A DNA stretch of 56,941 bases from Gammaproteobacteria bacterium (GCA_020445405.1 JAGRGQ010000019.1:1-56941), one strand, 5' to 3'. Counted from the stretch's first letter, positions 40,056 to 50,617 are shown. Program-made: numbers and translations. The notes: generated from the letters alone by a model not told the origin.

Positions 40056-40922
40056 TCAGCGCGAGAAGAGAAAACCGCTCGCCGGTTCCCGGTTGCCGAG
40101 AATGAAGGCAGCGGCGCTGATATTCATCACCAGCGCATAGAGCACACTTGGAATTACCATGGTGCTGTTGGCCAGTAGCGTACCCGCCACGAATATTCCC
40201 ATCGCCGCATTCTGTAAACCGCACTCCAGGCCGATGGCGATGGCCTGCCTGCGCTCCAGGCCAAGCAGCTTGGCCCCCGCGAGCGCGCTGGCGATAGTGG
40301 CCAGATTCAGCGCAATGACGGAGGGACCGGCTTCGCTGAAGAAATCGCCTATGTTCCCCCACTGACCCATAAATGTTGCGACGACGATCAGAATAAACAG
40401 GAACGCCGCGGCTTTTCTTGCTGCGGGCTCTATCCGCACTGCCCAGGCCCGGCGTAAATGGCGCAATAACATCCCCATCACCAGTGGGAGCGTGGAGATC
40501 ATGAAAACGCCGCTGATCATGGCGCCAAGGGGCAACGCCAGGGTCTCGGTGCTGCCGGCATACCAGGCCATCCCGAAATTGACGAGAAGCGGGATGGTTA
40601 TAACCCCGGCCAGGCTTGTAACCGCCGTCAGAGAGACGGAGAGCGCGCTGTCTCCACCGGCAATATGGGTTAAAAGATTCGAGGTAATCCCCCCGGGACA
40701 GGCAGCGAGGATAATCACTCCGACAGCCAGATTTGGTTCGAGAGAGAAGAGAACAACCAGTGAGAACGCAATCAGCGGGAGTATCACCATCTGGCTCAGA
40801 AGGCCAAAACCCATGGCCAGTGGGTGCGTGAAAACGCGTTTAAAATCGTCCGTTACCAGGGAGAGTCCCATGGAGAACATAATAAAAGCCAGAGAGAGAG
40901 GCAGCAGGACATTTAGCGTCAT
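40056..40922 (-). CDS. Bile acid:sodium symporter (BASS) family transporter
   Basis: 288 residues, eight to ten hydrophobic segments. The BASS motifs are visible: ILAACPGGITSNLLTHIAGGDSALSVSLTAVTSL (sodium site 1 with the crossover helix) and ECGLQNAAMGIFVA (the second discontinuous helix, E-x-G-x-QN). In bacteria such proteins transport bile acids or, more often, small organic anions such as pantoate or keto-acids; no substrate can be claimed. Alone, with an unassigned promoter in 41 to 100 bp of upstream DNA. Confidence 0.92.
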   Translation of the reverse strand: MTLNVLLPLSLAFIMFSMGLSLVTDDFKRVFTHPLAMGFGLLSQMVILPLIAFSLVVLFSLEPNLAVGVIILAACPGGITSNLLTHIAGGDSALSVSLTAVTSLAGVITIPLLVNFGMAWYAGSTETLALPLGAMISGVFMISTLPLVMGMLLRHLRRAWAVRIEPAARKAAAFLFILIVVATFMGQWGNIGDFFSEAGPSVIALNLATIASALAGAKLLGLERRQAIAIGLECGLQNAAMGIFVAGTLLANSTMVIPSVLYALVMNISAAAFILGNREPASGFLFSR

Positions 40923-41023
40923 GGTAGGCGGCCGGTTATCCGAAACCCGGGCATTTTAACCCAATTACGGCGTCGGTAGAGGTATAAAAGCGCTTCTATA
41001 ACGGTTGCACGGCGATATACCCA

Positions 41024-42118
41024 TCAGGGCTTGTGCGGACTGGAAAGATATTCGGTGGACTGCATCTCCTGCAGGCGGCTTGCCGCACGTTTAAATTCAA
41101 ATGCGAGCCTTTTACCCAGATAAAGGGAGTCCGGTGCTCCAGCCGCGCTGACGATAAGCTTGACCCGGCGATCGTAAAATTCGTCCAGCAGGTAGAGGAA
41201 ACGACGTGTGGCATCATCCAGGGCCGGCGTAAGGTACGGGATGCCGGAGATCAGAACCGTGTGGAAACAACGGGCGATCTCCAGATAATCCGCCTGGCTT
41301 CGAGGTGGTCCACAGATCACCTCAAAATCAAACCAGACCAGATCGTCGGCGATCTGGACGACCGGTATATCGCGGTTAAACAGATTGATCACCCCCCCGA
41401 CCCGGGCTTTTTCCGGGGCCAGGCGCTGAAACTCCTCTTGCATGATACGCTCGCTCTGCGCGCCGAGCGGGGTGTGATAGACCTTGGCTTTTTGCAAGTA
41501 ATGCAGACGGTAGTCCAGACTCCCCTGAAGTTCGACCACATGGGTATGCGATTTCAAAAGCTCGATGGCAGGAACAAAACTGGCCCTTTGAATGCCACCC
41601 AGGTAGAGGTTGTCGGGCTGGGTATTGGAGGTGGTGACCAGGGTCACGCCATGCCGAAACAGCGCGCGCAGAAGCTGCGCCAGAATCATCGCATCACCGA
41701 TATCCGTGACAATAAACTCGTCGAGGCAGAGCACCCGAATCTCGCGTGCCAGATCGGAGGCTATCACGTCGAGAGGATCTGTCTGGTTTCTGAGACCGGC
41801 CAGACCTGAATGAATCTCCTGCATCAACCGATGAAAGTGAATCCGGCGTTTCCGTTCCAGCGGCAGCGAGTTGTAAAACAGGTCTACCAGCCAGGTTTTT
41901 CCACGCCCCACGCTGCCCCAGATGTACAGGCCCCTGGTAACCTCTACGTCCGTTTTTTTTGCGCGGCCGGTGAGGCGCTTGATCAGTCCCGCTCTCGGTG
42001 GCGGCTCAAGCAGTTTCAGATGCAGTGCATGCAGCCGTCCGACAACCTCGGCCTGGGCTGGATCCGGCTCCAGTTTACCTGCCTCGATAAGGCTCTGATA
42101 CTCGGCTTGCGGGGTCAT
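41024..42118 (-). CDS. zapE: Cell division protein ZapE (AFG1-like ATPase)
   Basis: 364 residues. AAA-type ATPase related to mitochondrial AFG1; ZapE in E. coli associates with the Z ring under low oxygen or heat. Walker A is GSVGRGKT (residues 68-75), preceded by GLYIWG; Walker B is VLCLDEFIVTDIGDA; sensor TLVTTSNTQPDNLY. The C-terminus LAFEFKRAASRLQEMQSTEYL is typical. No shared operon: the ArsR-type gene upstream ends 116 bp before. Confidence 0.96.
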   Translation of the reverse strand: MTPQAEYQSLIEAGKLEPDPAQAEVVGRLHALHLKLLEPPPRAGLIKRLTGRAKKTDVEVTRGLYIWGSVGRGKTWLVDLFYNSLPLERKRRIHFHRLMQEIHSGLAGLRNQTDPLDVIASDLAREIRVLCLDEFIVTDIGDAMILAQLLRALFRHGVTLVTTSNTQPDNLYLGGIQRASFVPAIELLKSHTHVVELQGSLDYRLHYLQKAKVYHTPLGAQSERIMQEEFQRLAPEKARVGGVINLFNRDIPVVQIADDLVWFDFEVICGPPRSQADYLEIARCFHTVLISGIPYLTPALDDATRRFLYLLDEFYDRRVKLIVSAAGAPDSLYLGKRLAFEFKRAASRLQEMQSTEYLSSPHKP

Positions 42119-42234
42119 CCGGATTTCGCCTGGCGGTTATTTTCTCGAGATTGGGAACGGCTGCCTCTGTTTGCGACAGTGTGAGGGGGAAGTACAGGCA
42201 GAAACTGTTTGCTCTTGCTCGTTGTCGTTACAGC

Positions 42235-42570
42235 TCAGCGCGGAACACGGTCATCCAGATTGGCGGGACAGAGCACTGTGCGCATGGTACCGATCAGTGC
42301 CAGCAGTTGACTGTTGCGTATCCGGTAATAGATGCGGTTTGCCTCTTTTCTCGAAACGACAATATTTTTATTCCGAAGCTGCTCCAGGTGCTGCGATATG
42401 TTGCTCTGGGAGGTGCCGGTCCGGTCGACGATCTCACCAACGGACAGTTCCGCATCGCCCAATGAGCAGAGGATCTTCCAGCGCAACGGATGTGCCATTG
42501 CCTTGAGAGCGTTGGCAGTGAGCACCGTATCTTCATTCGGTGTTGTTTGATCGCTGGGGTCAGTCATCAC
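42235..42570 (-). CDS. ArsR-family regulator with a two-cysteine, SqrR/BigR-like layout
   Basis: 111 residues, winged helix-turn-helix (VGEIVDRTGTSQSNISQHLEQLRNKNIVVSRKEANRIYYRI). The classical metal motif ELCVCDL is absent (ELSVGEI here), so this is not an arsenic or metal sensor of that type. The only cysteines are C35 (KILCSLGD, start of the domain) and C101 (TVLCPANL, last helix), 66 residues apart; in SqrR (C41/C107) and BigR (C42/C108) the spacing is the same and the pair forms a di/tetrasulfide on persulfide exposure. A reactive-sulfur sensing repressor is therefore likely, though unproven. Start overlaps the response-regulator gene, so the two are translationally coupled. Confidence 0.8.
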   Translation of the reverse strand: MMTDPSDQTTPNEDTVLTANALKAMAHPLRWKILCSLGDAELSVGEIVDRTGTSQSNISQHLEQLRNKNIVVSRKEANRIYYRIRNSQLLALIGTMRTVLCPANLDDRVPR

Positions 42571-43462
42571 TTACTCCTTCGTTCTGTGGGGCTGTATCCG
42601 CTGTTAAAGCCCCAAAATCGTCCGGGGCCCGTTCCCGGATATAGCCGGTCATATCCTTCGCGATACAGATAATGTCCGTAATCCTGTCGGTCGGATCCTT
42701 CACCGCTGTGCGCGAAAACAGTATCGGCACCCTGCGGCCGTCCCGGGCGATGAACCGTGCATCAATTTTACTCAGCGCCCCAACCCGGATCAAAGCCTCC
42801 AGCCATATTCCCATGAAAGCACCCGCCTGCTCGTCCTCCTCTTCTTCGAAGACATCTCCTATTGAGAGCGACTTCAACGAAGCCTCTGAATATCCCAGCA
42901 TCTGGCAGGCCGCAGGATTTGCCCTGGTTATCCGGCCCTCCGGGTCCAGCAGCAGCAGCGCCTCGCCCATATTGTCGATAATATTCTCCAGATGCATTTT
43001 GGCCTGGGCAAGTTCCGCAGTGCGCTCGGCGACCTTCTGCTCCAGTACCAGATTCATCTCGCGCTCTTTCTGGATCAGCCGGAAATAGGTGCTTATCTTG
43101 TTGATCAACAGATTATCGTCAATCGGCTTGAGCAGATAGTCGACCGCGCCCACTTCATAACCCTTGTGTTGAAACTCCTCTGACTTGAATGCTGCAGTCA
43201 GGAAGATGATGGGGATTTCCCGGGTTTTTTTTCTGACTTTCAGCATACTGGCAGTCTGAAAACCGTCCATTTCAGGCATTTGGATGTCGAGAATGATCAG
43301 GTCGATGCCGGGTGTATTGAGCGCGATATCAAGCGCCTGCTGGCCGGAGGTTGCCTCCAGAACCTCTACATCCATGTATTGCCGGATCAGCGAGCGGAGT
43401 GCGAACAGGTTGTGCTCGTGATCGTCGACGATCAAAAGTGTGAAGCCCGAATATCGATTCAT
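42560..43462 (-). CDS. Response regulator with PAS domain
   Basis: 300 residues. Receiver domain (about 8-125) with acidic pocket D13/D14, phospho-acceptor D59 (IILDIQMPEMDG), T87-region FLTAAF and K109-region YLLKPID; then a coiled-coil helix (about 130-165, QKEREMNLVLEQKVAERTAELA) and a PAS domain (about 165-280; NIIDNMGEALLLLDPEGRITRANPAA). No output domain of DNA-binding, GGDEF, HD-GYP or kinase type, so it probably acts by protein contact. The ATG at 43462 is the conserved start. Lies 196 bp downstream of the hybrid kinase and overlaps the ArsR-type gene. Confidence 0.9.
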   Translation of the reverse strand: MNRYSGFTLLIVDDHEHNLFALRSLIRQYMDVEVLEATSGQQALDIALNTPGIDLIILDIQMPEMDGFQTASMLKVRKKTREIPIIFLTAAFKSEEFQHKGYEVGAVDYLLKPIDDNLLINKISTYFRLIQKEREMNLVLEQKVAERTAELAQAKMHLENIIDNMGEALLLLDPEGRITRANPAACQMLGYSEASLKSLSIGDVFEEEEDEQAGAFMGIWLEALIRVGALSKIDARFIARDGRRVPILFSRTAVKDPTDRITDIICIAKDMTGYIRERAPDDFGALTADTAPQNEGVSDD

Positions 43463-43658
43463 AACCACATAGTGCCGCCGACTGCGTATGCTCTCAAAAT
43501 GCCTTGGTAGCAAGGACCGGGAGCCGAGGGGCGGGAATCAGATAGCAATAAGAGAGCATCTTCAGATTTTCCCCCGGTCTCGCGAAGGCGGCACCCGCAC
43601 TGCCTGGCAACCTCATTTTCATCGTGTTGCGCGAAGCCCATCGGAGGCATCCCCGATC

Positions 43659-45998
43659 CTAGATCAGATGCTGCGTAATGATCTTTTTCAACACTTCCAT
43701 ATCCACCGGCTTGGCTATGAAGTCGTTTGCGCCTGCCTCAAGGCACGCCAATCTGTCGGCGGCATCGGTCTTGGCGGTCAACACTATAATAGCGAGACTT
43801 TTGAACTGTTCCTGTTCCCGGATCTTTCTGATCGTATCATAGCCGTCCAGTTTAGGCATCATGATGTCCATGAGGACCAATGCAAATTCATCATCCTCCT
43901 GCAGCACCTCCAGTGCCTCGAGGCCGTCACCTGCGGCGGTTACTTCCAGTCCCCAGGCCTCCAGGCTCGGGGTCAGCTTCAATAAATGGCGTATATCGTC
44001 ATCCACCAGTAAAACGCGCTTGCCTGCGATGGGGCTCTCTGTTTCCCCGGCAGTGGGCTCATCCTGCGCACGGATGATCTCAACAGCCTGCTTCCCCTCG
44101 TCCCGGCTTTCCACCAGCGTTGTTTCATTTTTCTGCACTTCAATCGAGGATGGAAGATAGAGGGAAAAAGTTGCTCCCCTGCCCTCATCGCTCTGCAGGC
44201 CGATTTCTCCTCCGATCAGGTGAGATAGCTGCTGGCTGATGGTCAGACCCAGACCGGTGCCGCCATAACGTCGGCTGGTAGAACCGTCCGCCTGCTTGAA
44301 CGCCTCGAATATCTGCGCATGTTTATTCTCGGGTATGCCGATTCCGGTGTCGGTGACACTTATACATACAGCGAAGCCTGAATCCGCTTTCCGGTCCGCG
44401 CCGTCCAGCCGCATGATGACTGACCCGTCAGTGGTGAATTTGAGCGCGTTGGAGAGAAAGTTTTTCAGAATCTGACGTACCTTATCCGGATCGGTATCAA
44501 TTTTTCCGGGTGCCTGATCGTTGATTTCCAGAATCAGCGGCAGCGATTTCGCCTGGAACTGCGGTTCCACCAGTTCCACCAGTGATTCCAGCAGTGAGTG
44601 CAGATCGACCTGCTGCAGGTTTATCGTGGCGCGCCGCGCCTCGATACGGGAAAGATCCAGGATATTATCGATCAATGTCTGCAGATCGGAGCCGGCTTCA
44701 TTGATGACACGGGCCTGTTGTATCTGCTCAGGCGTGAGCCCTGACTTGCTCTCCGCCAACAGTTTTGAAAGCAGCAGAATAGAGTTGAGCGGGGTGCGCA
44801 GTTCGTGGCTGACATTCGCCAGAAACTGGGATTTGTAACGGTTTGACTCTTCCAGTTTCTCCGCATGCAGCCGCAGGTTGTGGATATTTTTACCGTGCTC
44901 CATGGCCAGCAGAGACAAATTCTCACCCAGTTTCCGCAGCTCCCGGGGGCCGCCCCAGTTGAAAGTGACCTGTTGTTTATCCTCGAGCTCCAACACCTGC
45001 TGCAAGCCATCGGTAAGCTCATGGCTGACCTGGTCCGCACGCGACGCCACCCAGCGGGCGACAAACCAGACGGCGACTGAAAGCACGAATACGACCGTCA
45101 TTACACGCAACGTCAGTGCGTTACGGAATTCGGAGATCGGCGAAGGATCGACCGACCGCCCAACCCAGAGGGGGCCGGACTGCTCGGTAAGGAACATGGG
45201 AACCCACATAATCTGGCCTCCATCTCCTTTCCATAGCGCAGGTTTTTCATTCTCGAATATCGCTTTCAGACCCGGAAAACGCTCAAAAGCGCTTCCGCTT
45301 GGCGAGTCGCCTCCGACCTGCTCGAGAAAATTGCCGTTGGAGTGTACCCATAGGGTGTTGCGGTAATAACGGGCGATACCACCAACGTCTATGGTGATCA
45401 TTACCGCACCTATGATGAATTTATCTTCAGGTACTCCGATGGTGCTGATCAGCCGCAGTGTCATCAGCGTTCTCGGATCGTCTGCAGCGGCGGCCTGATT
45501 CAGGCTGATCGGGCTGATCAGTACATTGCCCGGATTGGCCTTGAGCCCAGCCTGAATGAAGTTCGGATTGGGTGTTTCCGGGGGGGTCAGCGTCGGATGC
45601 CACTGCTGCGTCTCCCTCTCCCGGTCGAGCCAGAACCTTTCATGCCCGTTCTGATCAAGAAAAACGATCTGAATGATATCGAGCTGATCCCACAGAATGC
45701 GGTTGATCCATTCAGTATACCGGGTACGCGCCTTGTCTATCGCTTCCTCGTCCTGATTGCTGTTGTCGAGAACGCTGCCCGGCTCCGGCAGTTTTGCCAA
45801 CAGCTTCACCATCTCTTCGCGGGATGCGAGATGCTGGTCGAGATCACGAAAATCCGCGCGCAGGTTTTGCAGGTGCGCCTTGTGGTAGAAGAGCTCCATG
45901 CGCCCGAGGACCAACGGGAGATTCAGCGCAACGGCGGTCAGCAGCGGCGTCAGTGCAAACAGCAGGAAGAAAAGAAATACCTGGGTGCGCAGTTTCAC
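43659..45998 (-). CDS. Hybrid sensor histidine kinase
   Basis: 779 residues, start GTG with GGGGA 6 bases upstream. Membrane helix (about 8-28), large periplasmic sensor region (about 30-295, dCache-like by its size and order, not identified further), second helix (about 297-317), HAMP-like linker, HisKA with H398 (FLANVSHELRTPLN), HATPase_c (NFLSNALKFT, DTGIGIPE, GGTGLGLTISQQL) and a C-terminal receiver with D711 (VLMDIMMPKLDGYD). It autophosphorylates and passes the phosphate to its own receiver, perhaps onward to the PAS response regulator downstream. Ligand unknown. First gene of the apparent kinase/regulator/ArsR unit. Confidence 0.95.
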   Translation of the reverse strand: MKLRTQVFLFFLLFALTPLLTAVALNLPLVLGRMELFYHKAHLQNLRADFRDLDQHLASREEMVKLLAKLPEPGSVLDNSNQDEEAIDKARTRYTEWINRILWDQLDIIQIVFLDQNGHERFWLDRERETQQWHPTLTPPETPNPNFIQAGLKANPGNVLISPISLNQAAAADDPRTLMTLRLISTIGVPEDKFIIGAVMITIDVGGIARYYRNTLWVHSNGNFLEQVGGDSPSGSAFERFPGLKAIFENEKPALWKGDGGQIMWVPMFLTEQSGPLWVGRSVDPSPISEFRNALTLRVMTVVFVLSVAVWFVARWVASRADQVSHELTDGLQQVLELEDKQQVTFNWGGPRELRKLGENLSLLAMEHGKNIHNLRLHAEKLEESNRYKSQFLANVSHELRTPLNSILLLSKLLAESKSGLTPEQIQQARVINEAGSDLQTLIDNILDLSRIEARRATINLQQVDLHSLLESLVELVEPQFQAKSLPLILEINDQAPGKIDTDPDKVRQILKNFLSNALKFTTDGSVIMRLDGADRKADSGFAVCISVTDTGIGIPENKHAQIFEAFKQADGSTSRRYGGTGLGLTISQQLSHLIGGEIGLQSDEGRGATFSLYLPSSIEVQKNETTLVESRDEGKQAVEIIRAQDEPTAGETESPIAGKRVLLVDDDIRHLLKLTPSLEAWGLEVTAAGDGLEALEVLQEDDEFALVLMDIMMPKLDGYDTIRKIREQEQFKSLAIIVLTAKTDAADRLACLEAGANDFIAKPVDMEVLKKIITQHLI

Positions 45999-46142
45999 GC
46001 AAATCCCCGCAATCCGCGCAGGCTCTCATAGCGAGGCTGATTTTCATCGGCCCGCAGATGACCCGGTGTAACGACACTGCTTTCGGGCGAGGCTGCCGAT
46101 GCCCCGAGCCGCTGCGATGTGCCCGCAATCCGAGCCACTGCA

Positions 46143-46607
46143 CTAAAGCGCTTTAACCAGCTCCAGCACCTGGGCGGCGTGCGCCTTGGGCCTGACATCG
46201 TAGAGCGAATGGCGAATTATCCCGTTTTTATCAATAATGAATGTTGAGCGCAGGATTCCCATTCTTTTTTCTCCATGCGCCTCCTTCTCCCGCCAGACGT
46301 CGTAAGCTTCGCAGACTACGCCCTCGGTGTCGGAGAGCAGTTGAATTGTAAGGCCGTGTTTATCCCTGAAATCTCCATGGCTGAGGCAATTGTCCTTGCT
46401 TACCCCGATAATTTCCGTCTCCGCTGCCCGAAACTCCTCCAGTAGATCCGAGAAGTCTATTGCCTCCATGGTACAACCGGGCGTGTCATCCTTGGGATAA
46501 AAATAAATCACCACATTCGATTTCCCGAATATCTCTGAAGACTGGAGCATCTCCAGATCCGCGCTGGGAAGTTCAAATTCTGGTGCCGGATCTCCGGGTT
46601 TAAGCAT
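46143..46607 (-). CDS. bcp: Peroxiredoxin of the Bcp/PrxQ family, resolving Cys missing
   Basis: 154 residues. Thiol peroxidase that reduces H2O2 and organic hydroperoxides. The active site YPKDDTPGCTMEA holds the peroxidatic C45. In E. coli Bcp the resolving Cys is at position 50; here it is Ile (TMEAIDFSD). C74 (KDNCLS) and C99 (VVCEAY) are the only other cysteines. It may thus act as a 1-Cys enzyme or use a different partner. Start has AAGGAG 5 bases upstream. Monocistronic, between metH and the kinase gene. Confidence 0.94.
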   Translation of the reverse strand: MLKPGDPAPEFELPSADLEMLQSSEIFGKSNVVIYFYPKDDTPGCTMEAIDFSDLLEEFRAAETEIIGVSKDNCLSHGDFRDKHGLTIQLLSDTEGVVCEAYDVWREKEAHGEKRMGILRSTFIIDKNGIIRHSLYDVRPKAHAAQVLELVKAL

Positions 46608-46768
46608 GGGTTCTCCTTCGGCAGGCTGTCTTTTCTGTGTGAAATCTATTGCCCCTCGGGGGATTCGTCAACTATCACATAGATAGCATAGTCGGCACGA
46701 TGGAGTAAGAGTAGCCGGTTGGACGGGTTCTGTCGAAGCGCCACCAGCGGCACTGCCTTCGCAGGACG

Positions 46769-49700
46769 CTATTCAGGCTCATAGGCCAGATTGGGCGCCA
46801 GCCAGCGCTCGGTCAGTGCCAAATCCATCTGCTTGCGCCGGGCGTAATCCTCTACCTGGTCCCGACCCACGCTGCCCACGGCAAAATAGCGGGACTGGGG
46901 GTGGCTGAAATAGAGGCCGCTGACCGATGCCGCGGGAACCATGGCCATAGATTCGGTCAGCCAGATACCGGTGCTCCGCTGCGTATCCAGCAACTCCCAA
47001 AGCAGCGTTTTCTCGCTGTGGTCCGGGCAGGCAGGATAGCCGAGTGCCGGCCGAATACCCTGGTAGGCCTCCTCGATCAGCTGCTCGTTGTTGAGCGTCT
47101 CGTCCGCGGCGTACCCCCAGTAGTGGAGGCGGACCTGACGGTGCAGCCATTCCGCCAGCGCCTCGGCGAGGCGGTCCGCAATCGCTTTCAACATGATCGC
47201 GCTGTAGTCATCATGTTCTGCCTCAAACGACCGCACCCGTTCGTCGATGCCGGTGCCGGCAGTACAGGCGAAACCTCCGATGTAATCGGTCGGGCCGCTT
47301 TCCACGGGGGCGATGAAATCCGCCAGGCATTCGTTGTACTTCCCTTCCGGCTGCTTTCCCTGCTTGCGCAGAAAGTGAAACGAGGCAAGTGTCCGCCGGC
47401 GCTCTTGATCGGCGTAGACGAGGATATCGTCGCCGGCGCTGTTAGCCGGAAACAGGCCGATCACCGCATCCGCCCGGAGCCATTTTTCACGGGTAATTCG
47501 CTGCAGCATGGATTCGGCATCGGTAAACAGCTTTCGCGCCTCCGCACCTTTTACCGCGTCATCGAGAATCCGGGGGTAGCGTCCCTTCAGCTCCCAGGCA
47601 TGAAAGAAAAAGGTCCAGTCGATAAACGGCGTAATCTGTGTCAGCGGGATGTCGTTGAGGCAGATCAACGTCCCGGCGCCTTTACGTGTGATGCGGGTCG
47701 GGCGAACCGACACACCGGAAACCTCCGCTGCGTCGGGTGCATCCCAATCCAGCGCGTTGGGCCGCAGCACCCGGTAATTCCTCCAATCGATGGGAACGGG
47801 GTTTGCACGTGCCTGTTGCAGTGTGGCGAGATCGCGGCTGCGTTGCTGACCCGCATGCCGCTCACGCGCATCCCGGAAGCTCTTCTTGATACCGCTGACA
47901 TAGTCGTCCCGCTGTTCTCTGGAGAGCAGGCTGCTGGCGACATTGACAGCACGCGACGCATCAGGTACGTAAACCACAGGGCCGCTGTACTGCGGATCGA
48001 TCTTGACTGCGGTGTGAATCCGGGATGTGGTGGCTCCGCCGATCAGCAGTGGAATGTGCATCTCAAGGCGCTCCATCTCTTTGGCTATATGCACCATTTC
48101 GTCCAGAGACGGGGTGATCAGGCCGGATAGCCCGATAATATCCACCTGTTGTTCCCGCGCCTGCTGAAGAATGGTTTCCGCCGGAACCATAACGCCCAGG
48201 TCGATCACCTCGTAGCTGTTGCACTGCAGCACCACACCCACGATATTTTTGCCGATATCGTGTACGTCTCCTTTTACCGTGGCTATCAGAATCTTCCCCT
48301 GAACGGCGGTATTTTCCGATTTTTCGGCCTGGATGAAGGGTTCCAGATAAGCTACCGACTTTTTCATCACACGCGCCGATTTGACCACCTGGGGCAGAAA
48401 CATCTTTCCATCGCCGAACAGTTGGCCGACCACGTTCATGCCGTCCATGAGCTGGCCCTCGATCACGTCGATGCTGCTGCCGGCCCGCAGCCGCGCCTCC
48501 TCGGTATCCGTCTCGATGTGTTCGGTAATACCCTTTACCAGCGCATGCTCAAGACGTTTGTCCACCGGCCAGTCACGCCAGGCGAGGTCCTCTTTTCTGC
48601 TGCCCCCGGCGCCGTCGCCGCGGTACCTGTCGGCGATCTCCAGCAGCCGTTCGGTCGCGTCCCCGCGGCGATTCAGTATCACATCCTCGACCCTTTCACG
48701 CAGCTCTCCCGGCAGTTCATCGTAGATCGCAAGCTGACCCGCATTGACTATGCCCATCGAAAGCCCGGCCTTGATGGCATGGTAGAGAAACACCGCGTGA
48801 ATCGCCTCGCGTACCGGATTGTTGCCGCGGAAGGAGAAGGAGACATTGGAGATGCCGCCGGAGATCAGGGCATGGGGCAGGGTGCGTGTGATTTCACGGC
48901 AGGCTTCGATGAATGCCACACCATATCCGTTGTGCTCTTCGATGCCGGTGGCCACCGCAAATACATTAGGGTCGAAAATGATGTCTTCCGCCGGAAAGCC
49001 GACCTGCTCCGTGAGAATGCGGTATGCTCTGGCGCAGATGCCGACCTTGCGCGCGAGCGTATCCGCCTGACCCTCCTCGTCGAAAGCCATGACTACCGCT
49101 GCGGCGCCGAAACGGCGAATATGTTTTGCCTGGTCTATGAACTTCTCTTCACCCTCTTTGAGAGAGATGGAGTTGACCACTCCCTTACCCTGAATGCATT
49201 TGAGGCCTGCCTGCAGAATCTCCCATTTGGACGAGTCGATCATGACCGGCACGCGGGAGATGTCGGGCTCCGAGGCGATCAGGTTGAGGAAGCGGACCAT
49301 TGCCCGCTCGGACTCCAACATGCCTTCATCCATGTTCACGTCGATGATCTGAGCACCATCCTCGACCTGCTGGCGGCAGACATCCAGTGCCTCCTCGTAG
49401 CTTCCCGCCAGGATCAGGCGTTTGAACTTGGCGGAGCCGGTCACGTTGGCGCGCTCCCCTACGTTGACGAACAGGCTCTCCGGACCGATATTCAGGGGTT
49501 CCAGGCCGGAGAGGCGGCAGTGAGGCAATAGTTCCGGCAGTGCTCTCGGACGGACGCTCCTAACCGCATCTGCAATTGCCCGGATGTGGTCCGGTGTGGT
49601 GCCACAGCATCCGCCGACGATATTGAGAAAACCGCTTCCGGCCCACTCTGAGATATGCCGCGCCATCTCCTCCGGTCCGAGATCGTATTGGCCGAACTCG

Positions 49701-50539
49701 TTGGGCAGCCCCGCGTTGGGGTGCGCGGAGACATTGGTTTCGGATATTCGCGCGAGCTCTTCGACGTACGCGCGCAGCTGCTCCGGACCCAGAGCGCAGT
49801 TGAGGCCGATTGAGACCGGCCGCGCATGGCGCAGCGAATTGTAGAAAGCTTCGGTGGTCTGACCCGACAGGGTGCGTCCGGATGCATCGGTGATGGTGCC
49901 GGAAATCATCACTGGCAGACGTACCCCATCGCTCTGGAAAACCTGTTCCAACGCAAAGATTGCAGCCTTGGCGTTGAGCGTATCGAATATGGTTTCGACC
50001 AGCAGTATATCCACTCCCCCCGCGATCAGACCCCTGGCCGCCTCGGAGTAAGCGATCACCAGATCGTCGAAACTTATGTTGCGGAATCCGGGATCGTTGA
50101 CGTCCGGTGAGAGTGAGCAGGTGCGATTTGTGGGGCCAATCACACCGGCCACGAAGCGGGGTTTCTCCGGCGTGGATGCCGCCGCAGCCACCTCAGCTGC
50201 CAATCCGGCGGAAGCCAGGTTGAGCTCGAAGCTGAGATCCTCCATGGCGTAGTCGGCCATAGAGATGCGATTGGCATTGAAGGTATTGGTCTCCAGAATA
50301 TCGGCGCCCGCATCCAGATAGGCCTGATGGATCGCTCGTACAATCTCCGGCTGCGTAATGGAGAGCAGATCATTGTTGCCCTTCAGGTCTCTGCTCCAAT
50401 CGCGGAAACGCTCTCCCCGGTAGGCGGCCTCCTCCAATCGATGCTGCTGGATCATCGTGCCCATTGCCCCGTCAAGCAGCAAGATACGGTCGTTTAACAG
50501 GGCTTGAAGTTCGCCGGTGCGATCAGGTCTGTGTGGCAT
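46769..50539 (-). CDS. metH: Cobalamin-dependent methionine synthase
   Basis: 1256 residues (E. coli 1227). Methylates homocysteine with 5-methyl-tetrahydrofolate by way of methylcobalamin. Order: homocysteine domain (about 10-330) with zinc ligands C248, C311 and C312; pterin-binding domain (about 350-620); cap and B12 domain with the DxHxxG motif at D758-H760-G763, then the S-x-L/T-x-GG part ([16 protein letters not shown]); activation domain (about 930-1240) that binds S-adenosylmethionine. All five parts complete. The start lacks a good Shine-Dalgarno; 200 bp of structured DNA precede it. Confidence 0.97.
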   Translation of the reverse strand: MPHRPDRTGELQALLNDRILLLDGAMGTMIQQHRLEEAAYRGERFRDWSRDLKGNNDLLSITQPEIVRAIHQAYLDAGADILETNTFNANRISMADYAMEDLSFELNLASAGLAAEVAAAASTPEKPRFVAGVIGPTNRTCSLSPDVNDPGFRNISFDDLVIAYSEAARGLIAGGVDILLVETIFDTLNAKAAIFALEQVFQSDGVRLPVMISGTITDASGRTLSGQTTEAFYNSLRHARPVSIGLNCALGPEQLRAYVEELARISETNVSAHPNAGLPNEFGQYDLGPEEMARHISEWAGSGFLNIVGGCCGTTPDHIRAIADAVRSVRPRALPELLPHCRLSGLEPLNIGPESLFVNVGERANVTGSAKFKRLILAGSYEEALDVCRQQVEDGAQIIDVNMDEGMLESERAMVRFLNLIASEPDISRVPVMIDSSKWEILQAGLKCIQGKGVVNSISLKEGEEKFIDQAKHIRRFGAAAVVMAFDEEGQADTLARKVGICARAYRILTEQVGFPAEDIIFDPNVFAVATGIEEHNGYGVAFIEACREITRTLPHALISGGISNVSFSFRGNNPVREAIHAVFLYHAIKAGLSMGIVNAGQLAIYDELPGELRERVEDVILNRRGDATERLLEIADRYRGDGAGGSRKEDLAWRDWPVDKRLEHALVKGITEHIETDTEEARLRAGSSIDVIEGQLMDGMNVVGQLFGDGKMFLPQVVKSARVMKKSVAYLEPFIQAEKSENTAVQGKILIATVKGDVHDIGKNIVGVVLQCNSYEVIDLGVMVPAETILQQAREQQVDIIGLSGLITPSLDEMVHIAKEMERLEMHIPLLIGGATTSRIHTAVKIDPQYSGPVVYVPDASRAVNVASSLLSREQRDDYVSGIKKSFRDARERHAGQQRSRDLATLQQARANPVPIDWRNYRVLRPNALDWDAPDAAEVSGVSVRPTRITRKGAGTLICLNDIPLTQITPFIDWTFFFHAWELKGRYPRILDDAVKGAEARKLFTDAESMLQRITREKWLRADAVIGLFPANSAGDDILVYADQERRRTLASFHFLRKQGKQPEGKYNECLADFIAPVESGPTDYIGGFACTAGTGIDERVRSFEAEHDDYSAIMLKAIADRLAEALAEWLHRQVRLHYWGYAADETLNNEQLIEEAYQGIRPALGYPACPDHSEKTLLWELLDTQRSTGIWLTESMAMVPAASVSGLYFSHPQSRYFAVGSVGRDQVEDYARRKQMDLALTERWLAPNLAYEPE

Positions 50540-50617
50540 GATGGAGTCTTTTTTTGAAGAAAAGGGCGGTTATTATAGGATGGCAGGCAGGCGGAGGGAA
50601 TTCCGCCTTTACCCAAC

